From assembly GCF_001039355.2 (NCBI RefSeq), contig NW_019775635.1, forward strand, positions 803,569 through 867,568: a stretch of 64,000 nucleotides of DNA, written 5' to 3'. This DNA comes from Lingula anatina. Taxonomy: Eukaryota; Brachiopoda; Lingulata; Lingulida; Lingulidae. Positions 10,797-25,200 of the stretch are shown one piece after another. Position 1 is the first letter of the stretch; the number at the start of each line of letters is the position of its first letter. The notes below the pieces were generated by a model. The model was not told the DNA's origin. It saw only the letters and a list, made by a program, of their open reading frames with translations, and did no database searches. Both the position numbers and the translations under genes were made by a program.

Positions 10797-12345
10797 AGCG
10801 GCTTCAACAACAACAACAAGGCGGGCTGATGGATTGGGAGCCCTTGTTCAACTACCCCCACCCCACCACTCGTACCACTACTACTACTCATAGCTATAAC
10901 AATATGGCAAAGCCAGCCCATTATCCCCGAGACAAAAAGCAACACTAGAGGACTCACAGAATTATGTGTCATAAATTTCAGAATATCCTTAATTGCAATC
11001 ATTTATTTTAATTTCCGGGGCTGCGTGCGAGGCCAAATGTTCTATTTTTAATTCCATCATGCTCCGTGTACACGATGTCATTTCCCCGTGAACACAGAGA
11101 TTTGCGGATATTCACAGACCTTTAGCTTGAAATTTGAAAGAATGGAAGTTGGGGGTTTTGGGGAACCGTTAAGATATGCATTCAGGTGTAATTGCCCATA
11201 CCTTCTGGCATTCAGAAATCCCAATGCACCTAGGTCTATGATATGTACATTTTAACAACGTCAACTTAAAAGTATAGTTGGCTATCAAAGACAAAAAGAC
11301 AATTTCGCTTTCCCAAAGAATTAAGTTACCAAACAGAAGACTTCCCTTGTCAACGCGGAAGAAGTGGAACCAGCCAACGCCCTAGCATTACAGAAATGAT
11401 TTTTGGTGCATCCTTGGCAAATTAACTTCCTCTCTCCGCCACCCTCTTTCTCTTTCAGCAACCCTGGACCTGGCAGTGAGCACCATACTTGTTTACAGTT
11501 AGAAAGTTTCAAGATAGTGTAAGATCAATTAAGACGGGATAGCTTGTATTTTATTCATGTTCTTGGTAAACTCAGTTTTTTTTTTACCTTCCAAATGTTG
11601 TGTACGTGCTATAGTCGTTCAATGGATAATATGTGTCTAGCCTTTATAATATACAGTTTATGGTGTATGTTAACCAAATGACGCCGAAGCTGCTCTAAAA
11701 TTCGTAGTTGAATACATTGTTAGTTGCTTTAATGTTGTAAGTGTTAGATAAGTTGTTTTCTTTAATCTTTAGCTAATTTTGATGAAAAAAATCTTTGGTG
11801 ATGAGATATTCAAGCGTTTTTGCTTTTGATCAAAGTTTGGAAAAAATACAGGTAAGGGTTTTAAAGCACACATCATGGGAAATATACATATTCCATAGAA
11901 TGGCATCACTCATAGAGCTTATCGGCTCATTCTCCCTCAATCCCTTCTTTACATTATGCCCCTACTGTTCGCGTAACAGTATATGCATCTCAGCAGATTT
12001 CTTTTAATCCCCACCTGTGAATAACTTGAGTATAATCAATTGGGTCGACTGCTAAAACTGCCAATTTTTGTTTTATTGGTAAGTAATAATTTTAAAGAAC
12101 TTTTATGAATTTTAAATGTAGTGTCACAGGTTTTAGTCTCTCATATCTCTTAGTAGGGTGGGTTTTATTCTTTAAAACGTGAGACGTTAATAAAATTATT
12201 ATTATTTTTATTATTACCGTTAAAACTACAATTCTCAGTAGTTTATAAGCAAAGAGCTTGGCTAATTCTTTAATTTTTTTGGCAAACGATATTAGGTTTA
12301 GAAATTATGTCAATATAGACCTATTATGAAATTATAACCAAAAAT
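10631..12345 (+). repeat. Duplicated unit D1, copy b
   Basis: Second copy of the 1.7-kb unit described at 8177. The upstream sequence (9901-10630) bears no resemblance to the ATPase beta 3' region upstream of copy a. Downstream of 12345 the sequence continues uniquely towards RPL5. Confidence 0.9.
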
Positions 12346-13297
12346 GACCTATCACTGTTGTTTCACAGAAGCAGGTTTAATACACACGTGACATTTTCTT
12401 TGGTTGATACAGCACTTTTGTTTCGTAAAAACTCAAACCTCTATTAATTTTCTGTAGAAATTACACCACAACAGATTCTATGCTGGCGTAAGCCATCTCA
12501 ACTGTCACAGTGCGATAAATCCGGATGTGCATTTGGGTTTTGTGGCAATCTGCTCTGTAATGGGCAAGTCGTTAACTTTTACAGACTTTCTATACAATTA
12601 TTAATACAATGACACATTTAATCACTACTAGTGGTTTCGTATCAGGGGAAGCCAAAAGATGAGTCAACCTCGTCACTTCCACGGAGCTTTAATAAGCGTT
12701 ACTTTTTAACATTACGCGTCACTTGTAGCCTTAAATCATTTGTCGTCAAAACGATAACAGGACGTTCAAGTCATAATTTTCTATCAAAAATTTGGGACAT
12801 TGGTCCGATCCAACTTCTCTGGGAGAAATTTGTAACCGAACACCGGTGTCACGTACAGGCAACCCACGTGATAGCGTCCGATTCCAATCGATTTCTACGG
12901 GCAAGTGCGGGAATCTTGACCCATTAACGTCACATCAACTCTAACCAGTATGTGCTCAACGGAGAAGAGTCCTCGTTTCGTAACTGGGTTGTCAATGTTT
13001 GGGCAACAGCTTCATCAGAACAGAATTGCTCATTCACAGAAAAAAGAAAGGGACCGTGAAACGAAGCGACTTGCCAGCAGTTTCAGATTGCAATAAGCGA
13101 ACATTAGAAAATTGATTTTTTCACCCAATTTGATGTACTTATCCTATGAATGTTTTGAGTGTTGTGTGAAAAAAAAAACATTGACACGCCATTTCACTTC
13201 GTGTTGCCTTAGGCATTTAATAGGCACATACTTCAATATATATTTTTTTAAATTTTCATTCTTACAAAGTATTGCCTTTGGCATTGCAGTCATTTTT
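12346..13297. other. Non-coding spacer before RPL5
   Basis: About 950 bp without a recognisable gene. The 98-codon open frame at 12631-12927 has no domain or splice context that I can support. Confidence 0.4.
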
Positions 13298-13303
13298 TTT
13301 ATT
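13298..13303 (-). promoter_or_regulatory. RPL5: Poly(A) signal AATAAA of RPL5
   Basis: On the minus strand AATAAA lies five bases after the TAG stop (13309-13311), giving a very short 3' UTR as is usual for ribosomal protein mRNAs. Confidence 0.8.
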
Positions 13304-13308
13304 CAAAT

Positions 13309-16300
13309 CTAATCATCTCCAGCTTCTTCCAGCTTTTTAAGGTACGATGCCTTCTTCTGTTTGACACGATCTCTGCGTTGTGCAAGAGACATTGAGCTAC
13401 GGTTCCACCTCTTCTTCTTGATATCTTTTTCTGGGCCAGGTTTACGTTCTGGATCTTCACGAATTGCAGCGTGGGCTTTTTTGTAAACCTCCTCAATCTT
13501 AAAAAATATAGTTACACATTATTACCTGCTGGAATTTTAAACATTTTCTGAAAAAAATCCCTCTTGATTTTAAAAAAGAAACAGTGATGGTAGCGTAATT
13601 CATCAAGCTTTTGGCTTTTTTATAGGACACTAGTATCAGTTATGCTCAGTAAGCAAGTTTTATTCATTGTGTCAGTATAACACTCCCATAAGAGGTGTCA
13701 AATTGGGATCATCATTTACAAGTGTCCCTAGAAAAAGCTTTTTCATGGGTGACTGTAATTTTTCAACTACTGATAAACTCATTTTACTGTATTAAAAAAA
13801 TTAAAGATATCAATTTGGGTTGTTAAAAATTCAAATAAAAAATTTCCCTTAAAAATAGACCATCAGCAAAACAACATTAAACAATTTGCCATAAATAAAA
13901 CTTAATTTAACTATCTACAAAAAAAGGGCAACTGAAGCCCCAGGGGAGTTGAGAAACTTACAGAATCAGCGGTGACTCCCTCCCTAATGTATTGAGAAAA
14001 CTGTCTCTTGAAGGCGTCCTCGTCTTCCTCCTCCAGTTTCCTCATGTAGTCAGCCACATGCTGACCAAAGATATGAGCTCTGTGGACCTCAGCACTGAAC
14101 TCCTTACTCTCTCCGTCATAGCCTGGGAAGCGCTTTTGACTAAAAGATAAAACCAAAGAACACTTGAGCAAGTATGAAATCTTTAAGACTAAAGATGAAG
14201 AAATGCATGCACCAGAAGAAAATTTCTCAACAGTGATTATGCTTGTCAAAACTTTTCCCAAAGCTACATTTGCATAAACTAAGAGGTCACTAACAACAAA
14301 ACAATTTAACTCTGGTCTATGATCCAAGTCATCACATTAGCCCTTAAAATATAGAAAACCAATGATCACAGCCCTTATAACTGGACACAGTTTCCATATC
14401 ATCTCACACCAACTGACCTGTGAGGGATGTCCAAGCCTCCATCCACGGCACCCTTCATGGCACCAAACACACGAGCACCAGTGGTGGTCCTGGCCAGACC
14501 TACGTCCAGGTAGGCCCTGAAGGCGCCAGCCTCCCCATCCACATCTTCCACCATGTACTCATCTCCAGTGACCTCATCCACTCCACTGTAGATACTATCC
14601 AGGTTCAGTTGTTTCAGCAACTAAAACAAAAGGAAACAGGGGGGTCTTATTTCATGAACACACAATGGGATTGAAAAATCTTACCACCGACTTTGGCCTG
14701 GCTAACTTTCTTCAAAGGATACACACTGCACATTTATAGGTGGGTACCATGCTGTAATCTTATTAACTTTGCTAAATTTGTGAATGCCACTAAAATGCCA
14801 GTCAATTTACTTTAAACTATTCCACTATGCCAAGTAGCCACTGCAAATTTTACTACAAGTTACCTGAGACTTGTGTACTAGTACCTAAAATCCTCTTTAC
14901 AATTGTTCTCTCAAATTAACATTGATCAATAACTTCAGCCTTACCCTGCGAGCAAGCAGCAATCCTGTGCAATATGCAGCAGCATAGTTTGTCAACCCGA
15001 CCTTGACGCCATAGCGGGGAAGCTCGTGGGCATAGGCAGCACAGATGACCACGTCTCCCTCGATTCTGGCGTACGCTATCTGCAAAGAGGAAAACCACAA
15101 TTTTGGTCAAGCAGTTAAAGATGCATACAAAGTCAATTTTTTGTCACAAAAACCAACCAAATGCCAGCATATAGTTTCAAGTAGTATAACTAAGAGAATT
15201 ACCAAAAAGCATGTTTAATTTTACCCGAAAATGATGTTTGATTGATTTTTCTGCTAGCATTCTATGCTGTATGTCAATGGGGCAGAAAAGTAGGTCAGGA
15301 AAGTAGGTTAAATTTCCGACCAAAAATTTTAAGAAAGCAGTCTAAAGCTCTTTTATGGCTGATTGAGTGATCTATTCAGTTTATCCCTTGGCATGTCAAA
15401 TTTATTTGAGTCGTATAAGAAACTAGTAGAAGTGGTTTACATATGTTACTGGGAATCCACACTCCACCGATGCTCGGTTCGTATGTACCTTTAAACTCAT
15501 TCCAATGGGAAAAATAATCTTCCAGATTGAATCGCAAAAAGTATAACTGCACTGGGTTACATTCTTTAGAATACAAATTTCTTCCTTTAACAATTATGTT
15601 TTAAAATTTAAGCATGTCACACTACAAAAACAGAAGATACTTTTCAAATGTATTTAAACTGATTCACACCCTAACCTTAAATGCATTACTCCAAAATTTA
15701 TTTACTCAACATGATGTTAACAAAGGAAACGTGTCCTTTCTAGTGTGTGTATGCATGTGAATGCATGCACACATATGTGCACAAACACATTTCAAGTTTC
15801 CCTACCTGGCATGTGATATCCTTGTTAGTGAAGCGCACAATCATTCTGTACTTGGGAGTGTTGTACTTGTTCTTGTCTTGTACAACAAGTCTTTTACGGG
15901 CATAATAATCAGTTCTCCCCTCTATGAAAATGGAAACAAACACAGTGAAATATCCATGCATTTATGGGATTTTGATAACCTTTGTTATTTACAAGGCTAA
16001 ATTTGAATCAATATTTTAGGCTTTTGAAAACCAAGTGGACCTAACTTTTCAATATTCACTTTCTGTAGCCAAAGGCAAAGTAATTTACAATCACGCACTT
16101 GCAAGAAATTAGCAAGTTTGCTTGGGTCCTGCCCAAAACTAATATTTTCTACCATATATCACTGATATTTTAGCAAATAACTTTTTTCCAGCCAGTTATT
16201 GCTTGTGAGCAAATTGTCTCGTTCCAATTGTTTCAGTCTACATCTTACTGTTGTTGTTGGCATTATTGAACTCAATTACTAAATTCAAAATGTACAGATA

Positions 16301-17149
16301 AAAATATGGCATATGGTATAATATAACAGTGTTTCAACTGACCTCTTCTTCTCTTGTATTTAACTTGAAATCGCTTGAAATAAGCTTTATTCTTCACTAC
16401 TTTCACAAACCCCTGAAAAAGAGGGACAAAAAATTCCATGGATAACAGTGCTTTTACTTTTTATAACTGTGTGAAACAACTTGGGTAAAGACACGATTTC
16501 TGCTCTTCATGTGATGTAATTATAATACTAAAGGATATTATTGTATAAACAGTCTTGTAATGAGCAGATATCAAGAAACTATACAGACAGGTGGCAGGAT
16601 TTAATTTAACAAATTGACCATAAAATAAAGGTGTTTAGTGCAATAGACTAGGTTCTTGATAACAAGCTTGAGAAAGCTGCAGTGACTACATGAAACATGA
16701 TATTTGACAATGAATTACTCGTTCAAAAATTGCATTGTTATTTATCCACAGTTTTTAATAAGTCAAGAATATATATATTCATCAATCACACCGTCGCCTT
16801 ACAAATAGAAAATTTCGAAGCCATAATGCTAATATTTGATCAACCTCTGCTACTGAGAAAAGTATTTTCTGCTCAAATTAACATAAGGACATGAGGACCA
16901 AAAGCTCACGCTAGCTCTTCATGGTAAATCAATTCAAACATAACTCACATAAACACCACCGGTACGCCCAACTCATTTTCCACGCTGGTATATTCGGCCA
17001 TGATTATACATTTTACAGACAGGTCATAATTTTGAATCAATTAATATCACGGGAAAACAAATTCATCCAAACTGAATTTTTATCTCAATCGATAGGACAA
17101 AGGTTATTTCTTTATTATTGACAAAAATATGTGGCATAAAGCTTACCAT
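13309..17149 (-). CDS. RPL5: 60S ribosomal protein L5 (uL18), 7 coding exons, 297 aa
   Basis: Coding exons in transcript order are 17147-17149 (ATG only), 16343-16412, 15806-15921, 14945-15079, 14418-14620, 13962-14139 and 13309-13497. They sum to 894 nt, or 297 residues, the same length as human RPL5. All junctions are GT-AG. Diagnostic segments are [95 protein letters not shown] and a basic C-terminal tail ([20 protein letters not shown]). The protein binds 5S rRNA and, with uL5, forms the 5S RNP of the large ribosomal subunit. A first exon holding only the start codon is also seen in vertebrates. I looked for box C/D snoRNAs in the introns and could not support one. The gene is head-to-head with CCDC18. 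Confidence 0.98.
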
Positions 17150-17541
17150 TTTGGTGCTATAAGCCTTCAAAGGCGATTAGCCCAGGTAGCTTCGGCTGGG
17201 GGCTGACGTTTCAGGTAAAAAGGAAGTTTCTATCACTCATGCGCAGATCATTGATATCGAGACACTTAGAATTTTGTAAATATTTTTACCAGTTAAGTAC
17301 ATATTTCCATTTAAAGTAGGTTAAATATTCTTAATTAATATTTTCTATTCTTTATATACACATTTTAGTGTGTGTGTGGGTCAGATAACAACATATAGAG
17401 TGCAGAAATTAATATTGTAAAACGGAAACGGTGACCTAGATATGTCCAACCAATCAGAGGCCCGCGGCGGTTTTCATCTGCAAAATGGTGGAAAACGAAA
17501 ACAAGCTCGCTGGGTAGAGTGACATTTACAAGGTTTGCAAA
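17150..17541. promoter_or_regulatory. Compact bidirectional promoter region, RPL5 / CCDC18
   Basis: Only about 390 bp separate the RPL5 start codon from a likely non-coding first exon of CCDC18, which ends at a GTGAGT donor after 17541. The interval is relatively GC-rich (GCCCGCGGCGG near 17460) and holds no repeat. The plus strand carries a short upstream frame starting at an ATGGTGG near 17486. Shared regulation of the two genes is an inference from geometry. Confidence 0.55.
17214..17226 (-). promoter_or_regulatory. RPL5: Candidate 5' TOP start of RPL5 mRNA
   Basis: The minus strand reads CTTCCTTTTTACC about 65 bp upstream of the RPL5 ATG. Ribosomal protein mRNAs begin with a C followed by a pyrimidine tract (5' TOP), which couples translation to mTOR signalling via LARP1. 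The exact cap site is inferred. Confidence 0.5.
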
Positions 17542-18177
17542 GTGAGTTATGTCCTGGAAAAAGCAAATGATTAATATATCTGTCTATTCTTTTACATAGA
17601 ATTGAAAGAGAACCATCTTACTACGCAAAGGTATTTTGGTTTTGTACACTGTAACTTGTTGTCAGGTACGCGAAGACAAAGGTCGTATCATTGATGTTTG
17701 ACGTAGCCCAGTTAGCCCAGTCTCTCTTTGGCGCTGGGTTACAAAGTTACTTATTCTGATCTTGATTTAAAGAAACACGACAGAGATACAGTTTTAATAA
17801 TCGCTATCGGTCTGCCGTGCGAAGACTTAGTACTTTATTGTTGTAAAATGTTTTTTAAGGGTTTAGTTATTGATGTCATTATTGGGTAACATCAAATTTC
17901 ATTTTTCTTGCTGTCACTTTTAGATGTAATTTAAATTATGGAGAGTACATATAATAGCGATTTGAATATATGTCCACATGTACAATGATTATTATCAGAC
18001 AACTGATGGACGTAACAAAATAACAATTATATATATAAAATTTAACTTACTTAATTGAAAGTACCAAACATTATGTGATGTTATATTTAAGTACCAAACA
18101 TTACATGTTGTTTATATCAAATTTATTGCAGACATATATTGCTTTTTTTTTCAGTTTGAAGAAATAATAACCTCTTC

Positions 18178-19201
18178 ATGATGTCAGGAGATGCTTCAGA
18201 AGAGGAATTACTCTTGAAGAATGTTCAGCAGCTGAGAAAACGACTACAGCAGACAGAAAGAAGTCTTCACAGCCTTAACTCTATAGACATTAGCTCATCA
18301 CGTGGGGGTAGTCAAGGAAGGTAAAGTTGTAAAATTTGTTATTCTTTACATGTATATACTGGTATTATTACATAACTAGCTAGATAACCATTATTTCTGA
18401 CACCACTCTCCAAATCCTGTGAAATATCACTCAATAATTTGCTTTTTAGCGAGAGTATGGTTCTCTTGGTGATGCCATTGGCCTTAGCATTTAGAGCATA
18501 AAGAAACATTTTGATTTCACAAGTATGATAAGAAAAATATTTTGATTTTCTCATACAGCTACCAGCTCAGCAATGACACTAGGGGTCGAAAAAGGGTATC
18601 ACAGGATCAAGACAGGCCACCCCCACCCCTGAGGATGGAAGATCTGACACCAGAGGGCTCTGATGCAGGAGGTCATAGAAGTTACAGATCTGGAAGCAGT
18701 ATTCCTCTTGGTTCTTCCTACAGTGATTTCAAGAAGAATACACCAAGTTACAGCACCCCTAAAGTAAGACTGTCATGTGTTGGACTTTAAATATGGTTTC
18801 AGTATCTGATCTGAAAGATTTATGGTTATATCAATATCACCATCATTATTTAAAAGAATTGTATATTGATGTGGTGTTAGTCATTTAAAAAAAAATGCAA
18901 TAGAGAAAGACAATGAAGACGGAAAAATGATTTGTAAATTAGTGTATACAGTTACAAAAAAAAAAGTATAATAAATTGGTTTTCATGGTTTAAGTAAAAA
19001 ATCTGTAGTGGATTTTGACATACATCCACATACTGGCAGATACTGTGGCATTAATACTTTGACAGCATATTTGTTATTCTCCCAGTGCTCAACCTAAGCT
19101 TCAATGATGATATTGGCACTTATGCCTTGTTTTTCCAATTCCTTTATTGTTGTTGTTGTTGTTGTTGTTAGTGTTGTTGTTATTATTATTATTATTATTA
19201 A

Positions 19202-19232
<31 letters not shown>

Positions 19233-22200
19233 TTTAGAAAACTGTAGAACCAAGGAAACCCCCTTCCAGTACATCCAGTGTTGTGTCAGAGTATGAGAAT
19301 GAAACCCTGAGAAAAAAGTTGCAGTTACTCAGGGAGGAAAATTCTCAGCTGGTCGCACAAAATCATAAACTCCTAAGTGAGCTAGAAAATGCTGGGTATG
19401 AGTTGCACCAAACCAATACAAAGGTAAGTTTATGATGAGGGTGGAGAATTCTCTTGGGATACCAACAATTTAAAAAAGATTTTGCTTCATGCAACAATTT
19501 CTTGAATCGTGTAAATTGACCACATACCCCCTCCTCCTCCCAACTAATATTTTGCAATAATTTTTACACAAATTGATTTAAAATCTCTTCATAAGTATTA
19601 GTAAGATGTATATTTGTGTGTATATGTGTTTTTATTGTTATTATTATTGTGTACTATGAAAATTTTATAAAAAGATAGTGTAAGACCTACTTTGCCTTTC
19701 ATTAAAATTGATGCAGAAAGATAATAACAGAATTACTTTGCTTTTCACATCAGGTTAAAAATCACTTGTCTCAGCTAGATGAAAACAAAGATTATATCTC
19801 AGATCTGGAGGAGAGGCTAAGATGTCAGGATGGAGAGATAGAGTCTCAAGAAAAAGCTCTTCGGTATGAATTGTATATTTGTTATCTTAATATGCAAAAT
19901 ATTTCTCTGATAACACAAGTTATGATCTTTTTATTTCTGTACTTGATACAAAGATAATGAAAAAGGTAAGACTTTTGTCTTTCAAGGAAGATCACATTAA
20001 ATATAAATAGATGTTAATACTTTTGTTCTCAGATAAACACTTATTGCAGAAATACATAATTATAAAACATATTTTTTAAAAGCTCTAGCTAAAAGGTAGA
20101 ATATCTGCTTAATAAAGATGTCAGAGATGTGAGACATAGGGATTGTTGCTTATTTCAGGGATGCTGAGTCCCGCTGTGAGCAGTTTGAGATGCAGTTGCA
20201 TGAAGCCAAAATTGAACTGAAGAGTGTCCAAAAGCAACTAACCGAGGTATCAGTGGAGGCGACAGAAGAAAAGAGAGTACGGAAAAGGCAAGTTTGTTAA
20301 GAAGCTGTTATTATCATTATCATCATTTTCAAGGAGTCACTGTTTTTGACCTTTAAGTGCTACCCAGCGCAAAACCTGGTAGTGAAATGTACTTTGTTTT
20401 ACTTTGAGAACATACTGAATATTATCTTCAATTTTATTTGCTTGATCAGGGTTGAAGCACAGAGGGATGAAGCTTTAAAGACAATAGAAGAACTTCAAGA
20501 AAGCATGGAAGATTATCAAAAGAAAACCAAAGACAAAATAAAAAAGGTAAAGGAAAAGTTTAAAAAAGAATTGAATGCTATGCATTTCATTCTTCACTTC
20601 TACCATTTAATTTCACATCTTTAAGTCTCAAAAAGAACTGATATTTAAAAGTAAGAACCACTTAAAACATGTGATAAGGAAGGAGCAGTGGATGAGTTCT
20701 AGTGTTATCAATACCATGATGATTAAAACTGTACTAGATTAAAGTTCACTTTATGGAATTCTAAGGATCAATAAAAATTGTGAAAGATGCATAAATGTAA
20801 AGTTGATTTTGCATGGAAATTACTTCAGTATCAAGAAAGTGAAGATGGACTTAAGGACAATTTACACCATGCTGATAGGGAGAGAGAGCAACTACTTTCA
20901 GAGTGCACTAAACTGAGAGAACGAGTGGCAGACATGGAGGAAGAAATCAAGTAAGTAAACTGCCAAATACTGCCAGGCATAGAAGAGTGTAAATACTGTA
21001 AGAGGAAAAAATCATGACGGTAAACTGTATTGTGAAATTTCATATTTTTATGTCATGTTCTTAGATTTTAGTGTGGTTTATTGATGACAACTCAAACATC
21101 TCAGTTGTTCCATCATTTTCTTCTTTTTTTTTTTTTTTGTTCAAGATTTTATCCCTTTTATTATATGAAAAAGTGTTATTTTTCACATGAATCCTTCTCA
21201 CTTTCAAAAAAAATCTGATTGTTTATTTGTCATAATACTTTCAAAAGTTTCTTGATTTTAAGAAGTTATTGTTGTAAAATGTGTAGCTGTATTTATGAAG
21301 ATTGATACTTTTTTTAATGTTGTGATAGCTAAATTTTCAGCTGTCTTCCTTATGGAAATAGATGTGATTAACTTCCTAAATAACTAATTTAAAGATATCA
21401 GAAAAAAAAGGAAACATATTTCAGATATATAAGATACATTTTATGTGTTTTAAGATTTTAAATTTACTAAATATGATTTATTGCATGCTATTCAATATTG
21501 TATTTGTATTTGATATTATTTTCCAGAAGGTTCCAGGATGACTTGACAGTTGACAGAGAGACAAGGACAGACACAGAACAGCAAAACACTGAACTGAGGG
21601 CACAGCTAGCCAGGCAAACTCAGAGGATAGGTAATTTATTTGAAGCACTTGTTACTTTTCATTGAAAGTTTTCTCTCTGTATATCAGAGATATGTTGGGG
21701 ATGTACTTTTCTTTGTTTTATTTACACCTAGACCGAGCATGTCATTTTTTTATATCAAGCCCTAGATTTGAGTAAATTTCCATATTGAAGTATCAGCTTT
21801 GGACTTGCGTTTTTATCTACCCTGTACTAACATGGTGCTGATTCACTAATGGAAAGAATTTCTGTATGACATGCCTGGTAGATGGCCAGTTTATTTGAAA
21901 TGCAAGAATTACAATTGTCTTTTATAGTTTGACCATTCTATCCATTATACTTGTCTCTTGTGTTGTGAAAAATCTTCTCTATAAGTAATGTAAAATAAGA
22001 AAAAGAGTCATTTAGGATGCCCTTTTTTTTTCATGGGGGTATTACATTTGATATGGTGCATGACAGCAACAATGGAATATTTTATAGGGAGGATGGAGGG
22101 AGAGGTGCATGCTGCAGAAGCAGTGAGACGAGAAAATGCTGAGCTCAGGGCCAAAGTGGACCAGCAGCAGCGCCATCTAGACTTATGTCAGGAAGAGATT

Positions 22201-25200
22201 GAGGAGAGCAGACAGCAGTTAACGCAGTTAGAAAAACTTGCCCGTCATTTCCAGGAACGAGCAAGAGGAAATGGATTGGTGAGTTAACATGAAAAAGGAA
22301 AGGAAATCATTCAGATTTCAGTAGTATGGTTGTAATGTTGTGCATTCATCACTGTAATGATGACTGTATTGTTAAATTAGCTTTATATGCACTCAGGTGA
22401 AAAAATACCAGTTATCTTGACCCAGTCTGAGGATAATAAAATTAAAAACGAACAAAAATACCTTTCAAACATATTTTCCTGTTTATCTTAAAGTGAAAGG
22501 CATTTTGTCTTGATATGAAGCTATTGATTTTAGTCATTATGTTATATTCCTTGTTGTAGTATGGCAGTGTAGCCAGTGATAGTGGAGTCAGCAGTACAAG
22601 CAAGCTACGCAGCAAATCACCCATGGGCAGAGCTCCTGACAACCAAGTAGATGCTAGCTTTGATGATCAGTTGGACTTTGAGAGACCAACATCCCCTGGT
22701 GTAGGAAGTGCTAGGGCAGTCATAGCAGATCTTAGGTAAGCGGGATGTTAATAATGCCTGGTAAGGCGTTTAATCATTTGTAGAAGTTTCAAGGTAATAA
22801 TCAATATGTATAGATATGTATATTCCTTGCTATGATTTTCAAGTTTGAGTTCAGCAGAATTTTATAATTTTGTATCAATCTTTCTAATTTTTGAGCTTAC
22901 TCCTCTTCAGCTACCTAACAATCCTGATTTTTTCCATTTTAAAGTGAAATGAACTTTATCAATTTGTATTATATGACAATGCGTTTATCATCCATAATGT
23001 CTCCTCTCCCAGAATGAAGTTAGCACTGAAAGATGCAGAGATACAGAAGCTCCAGGGTAACATACAGTCCATGCGGTCAGCTGCTGACCAGGATGACCGC
23101 TCTCCTTCACGTATGGACAGCCTCAGAAATGAGCTATCTACCATAGTGGAGCGAAGTAAAATAGGTAACTGGTATTAAGGGAGAACTGCCTTGAGTGCAG
23201 CAGTCTCAATGTTGAATTAAGGCATCTTTTTATTAGCTTAGAGATTTTGCATCTATTTGTAAAAATTTTAAAGCTGAATTTCATTATATTTTTCAGTATT
23301 AAAACTGATGCCCATGGTTTAAAACTGTTACAGTGAAAACTTACCTGAATTTTGTTCATTTCACATATCATGTACATGACATTATTTATGGCAAAAACTG
23401 GAGAATTTTCTGCCCAATCTCTGTCTGAATTTGATTGTTTTCTATAAATTGTATTGTTTTTGAAAACCTAAGGAAATAAACTGCAATATGTGTGTTTTTT
23501 TCATTTGTTCAAGTTTGTGTTAGCATACTAACATCACCTTCTTTTGTATCATTTCAAACCAATGACATTTCTAATTGAACATGTAATTTTCTTCTGCAGG
23601 TGACAGAAAATCTCAGGAGCTGGAGGCTATCATTAGTAAGCTAGAGCATGAGCGATCCAAGATGGCGGCCCAGCTTCTGGTCTTGGAAGAGAGGCTGAGT
23701 GACAAGGAGAGCGAATGTGGTGCTATAGAAACCAGGATGAATCAAACCAATACACAGGTGGCAGACATGCAGAAGGAGCTGAGTGACAGGAGAACTGAGG
23801 TGGCCAACTTGGAGAGAGAGGTAAAGTGTGCTCATGATACTACAGTGTATAAGCTATTATATCTATCATATGATATGGATACATAAATGTGAAAATAAGT
23901 CCTGGAAAGATGGCACTGGATTAAATACGCAAATGTGCATGCTTTATGTCAATTAAACAGGTTAAGAAGAAATCCACACAGATCTCAGCGTTAGAAGGCC
24001 AGCTGGATGGCAAAGTCTCTGAGTTCACCAACCACATATCCCGCCTGCGAGAGGTGGAAAACCAGCTGCAAGAAACCTCCCTCCAGCTGAAACACTGTCA
24101 AGCAGAGTTGGACAAACAGTGTAAGGAAGCCAAGCAAACCAGTGGGGTGCTAACCAAAATGAAACAGCTTCACTCTGAGCAGTGCGCAGAGTATGAGAAG
24201 CAGATCGAAGTCTTCCAGGAGAAAGAAGAGGATAAAGTGTCTCAGATAGAGAAACTACAGAGGGAGTTGAGTCATGCCAGGCAGGATCTGACCACCAAGG
24301 CCACCAGGCTGGAGCAAGTGGAGCAGCTGCTGAGGGAAACCAGACAGGTGAGGGTCAGGATTGTGGTAGTTGTGAGATTCAGTATGTTGAAAATGTTATA
24401 CTGATTCTGAAAGTTATGACTACCAAAGGCTGTGGCCTAGCACATTAAAAAAGTCAATAATCTAGGCAAATTTTTAAAAATTTGTTAAAGATCAGCTGGA
24501 CTAGATATTTAGTAGCAAAATCAATACTCTAACCAATAACAGACAGACATTTTGATTATTTCCATTGCATCAGATGCAATTACTTGTTGAAAATTATATA
24601 ATTGACATAAGGCCTCAAATGGAATAGATTTCTTACTTAGATATAAAATAGCCTTTTATCATCCAGTCAAGAATCCATCCATCAGAAGGATTTGTTTCCT
24701 TGAAAATGATGTTTAAGTAATTCAAATGTGACCATTTTATCTTTATTTCCAGGAACTCCAAGGCACAACTAGGGAGCATGAGCAGACGTTGAGAAGCTTG
24801 GAGTCACAGACGCAGCAGGGAACCAATCAGGTGAAGCAGCTAGAGACTGCCCTGGTCACATGTCAAGAGGAGCTGGCAGGGTGTATCTCACAGCAAGAGG
24901 AGACAAGAGACAAGTATGAGAGGGCACTGAAACAGAAGGAGCAGGAGGTATGGTCATAAATAGAAAATAGAACATATTGACCTATTTCATTTTATTAAAT
25001 AGACTGTGACTGAATATTTATAAATATATTCATTAGGAAAGTAATGTTGCTCACCAATAATTTGAAGTTGGTGATCTTTGTAATTTAAAAACTTACAACT
25101 GTGCAAAATATTATATAAATGCACTGAATTTCTGGGCATCAAATTCATAAACTGAATATGATAACTTTATGTTCAGACATCTTTGGCAATTTTTTGTGCA

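Noticed and set aside
12631-12927. 98-codon open frame upstream of RPL5
   Set aside because: No recognisable motif, non-ATG start and no exon signals.
13498-17146. Box C/D snoRNA in RPL5 introns, as in vertebrates
   Set aside because: TGATGA-like and CTGA-like pieces occur, but never as a properly spaced C/D pair with terminal stem that I could support.
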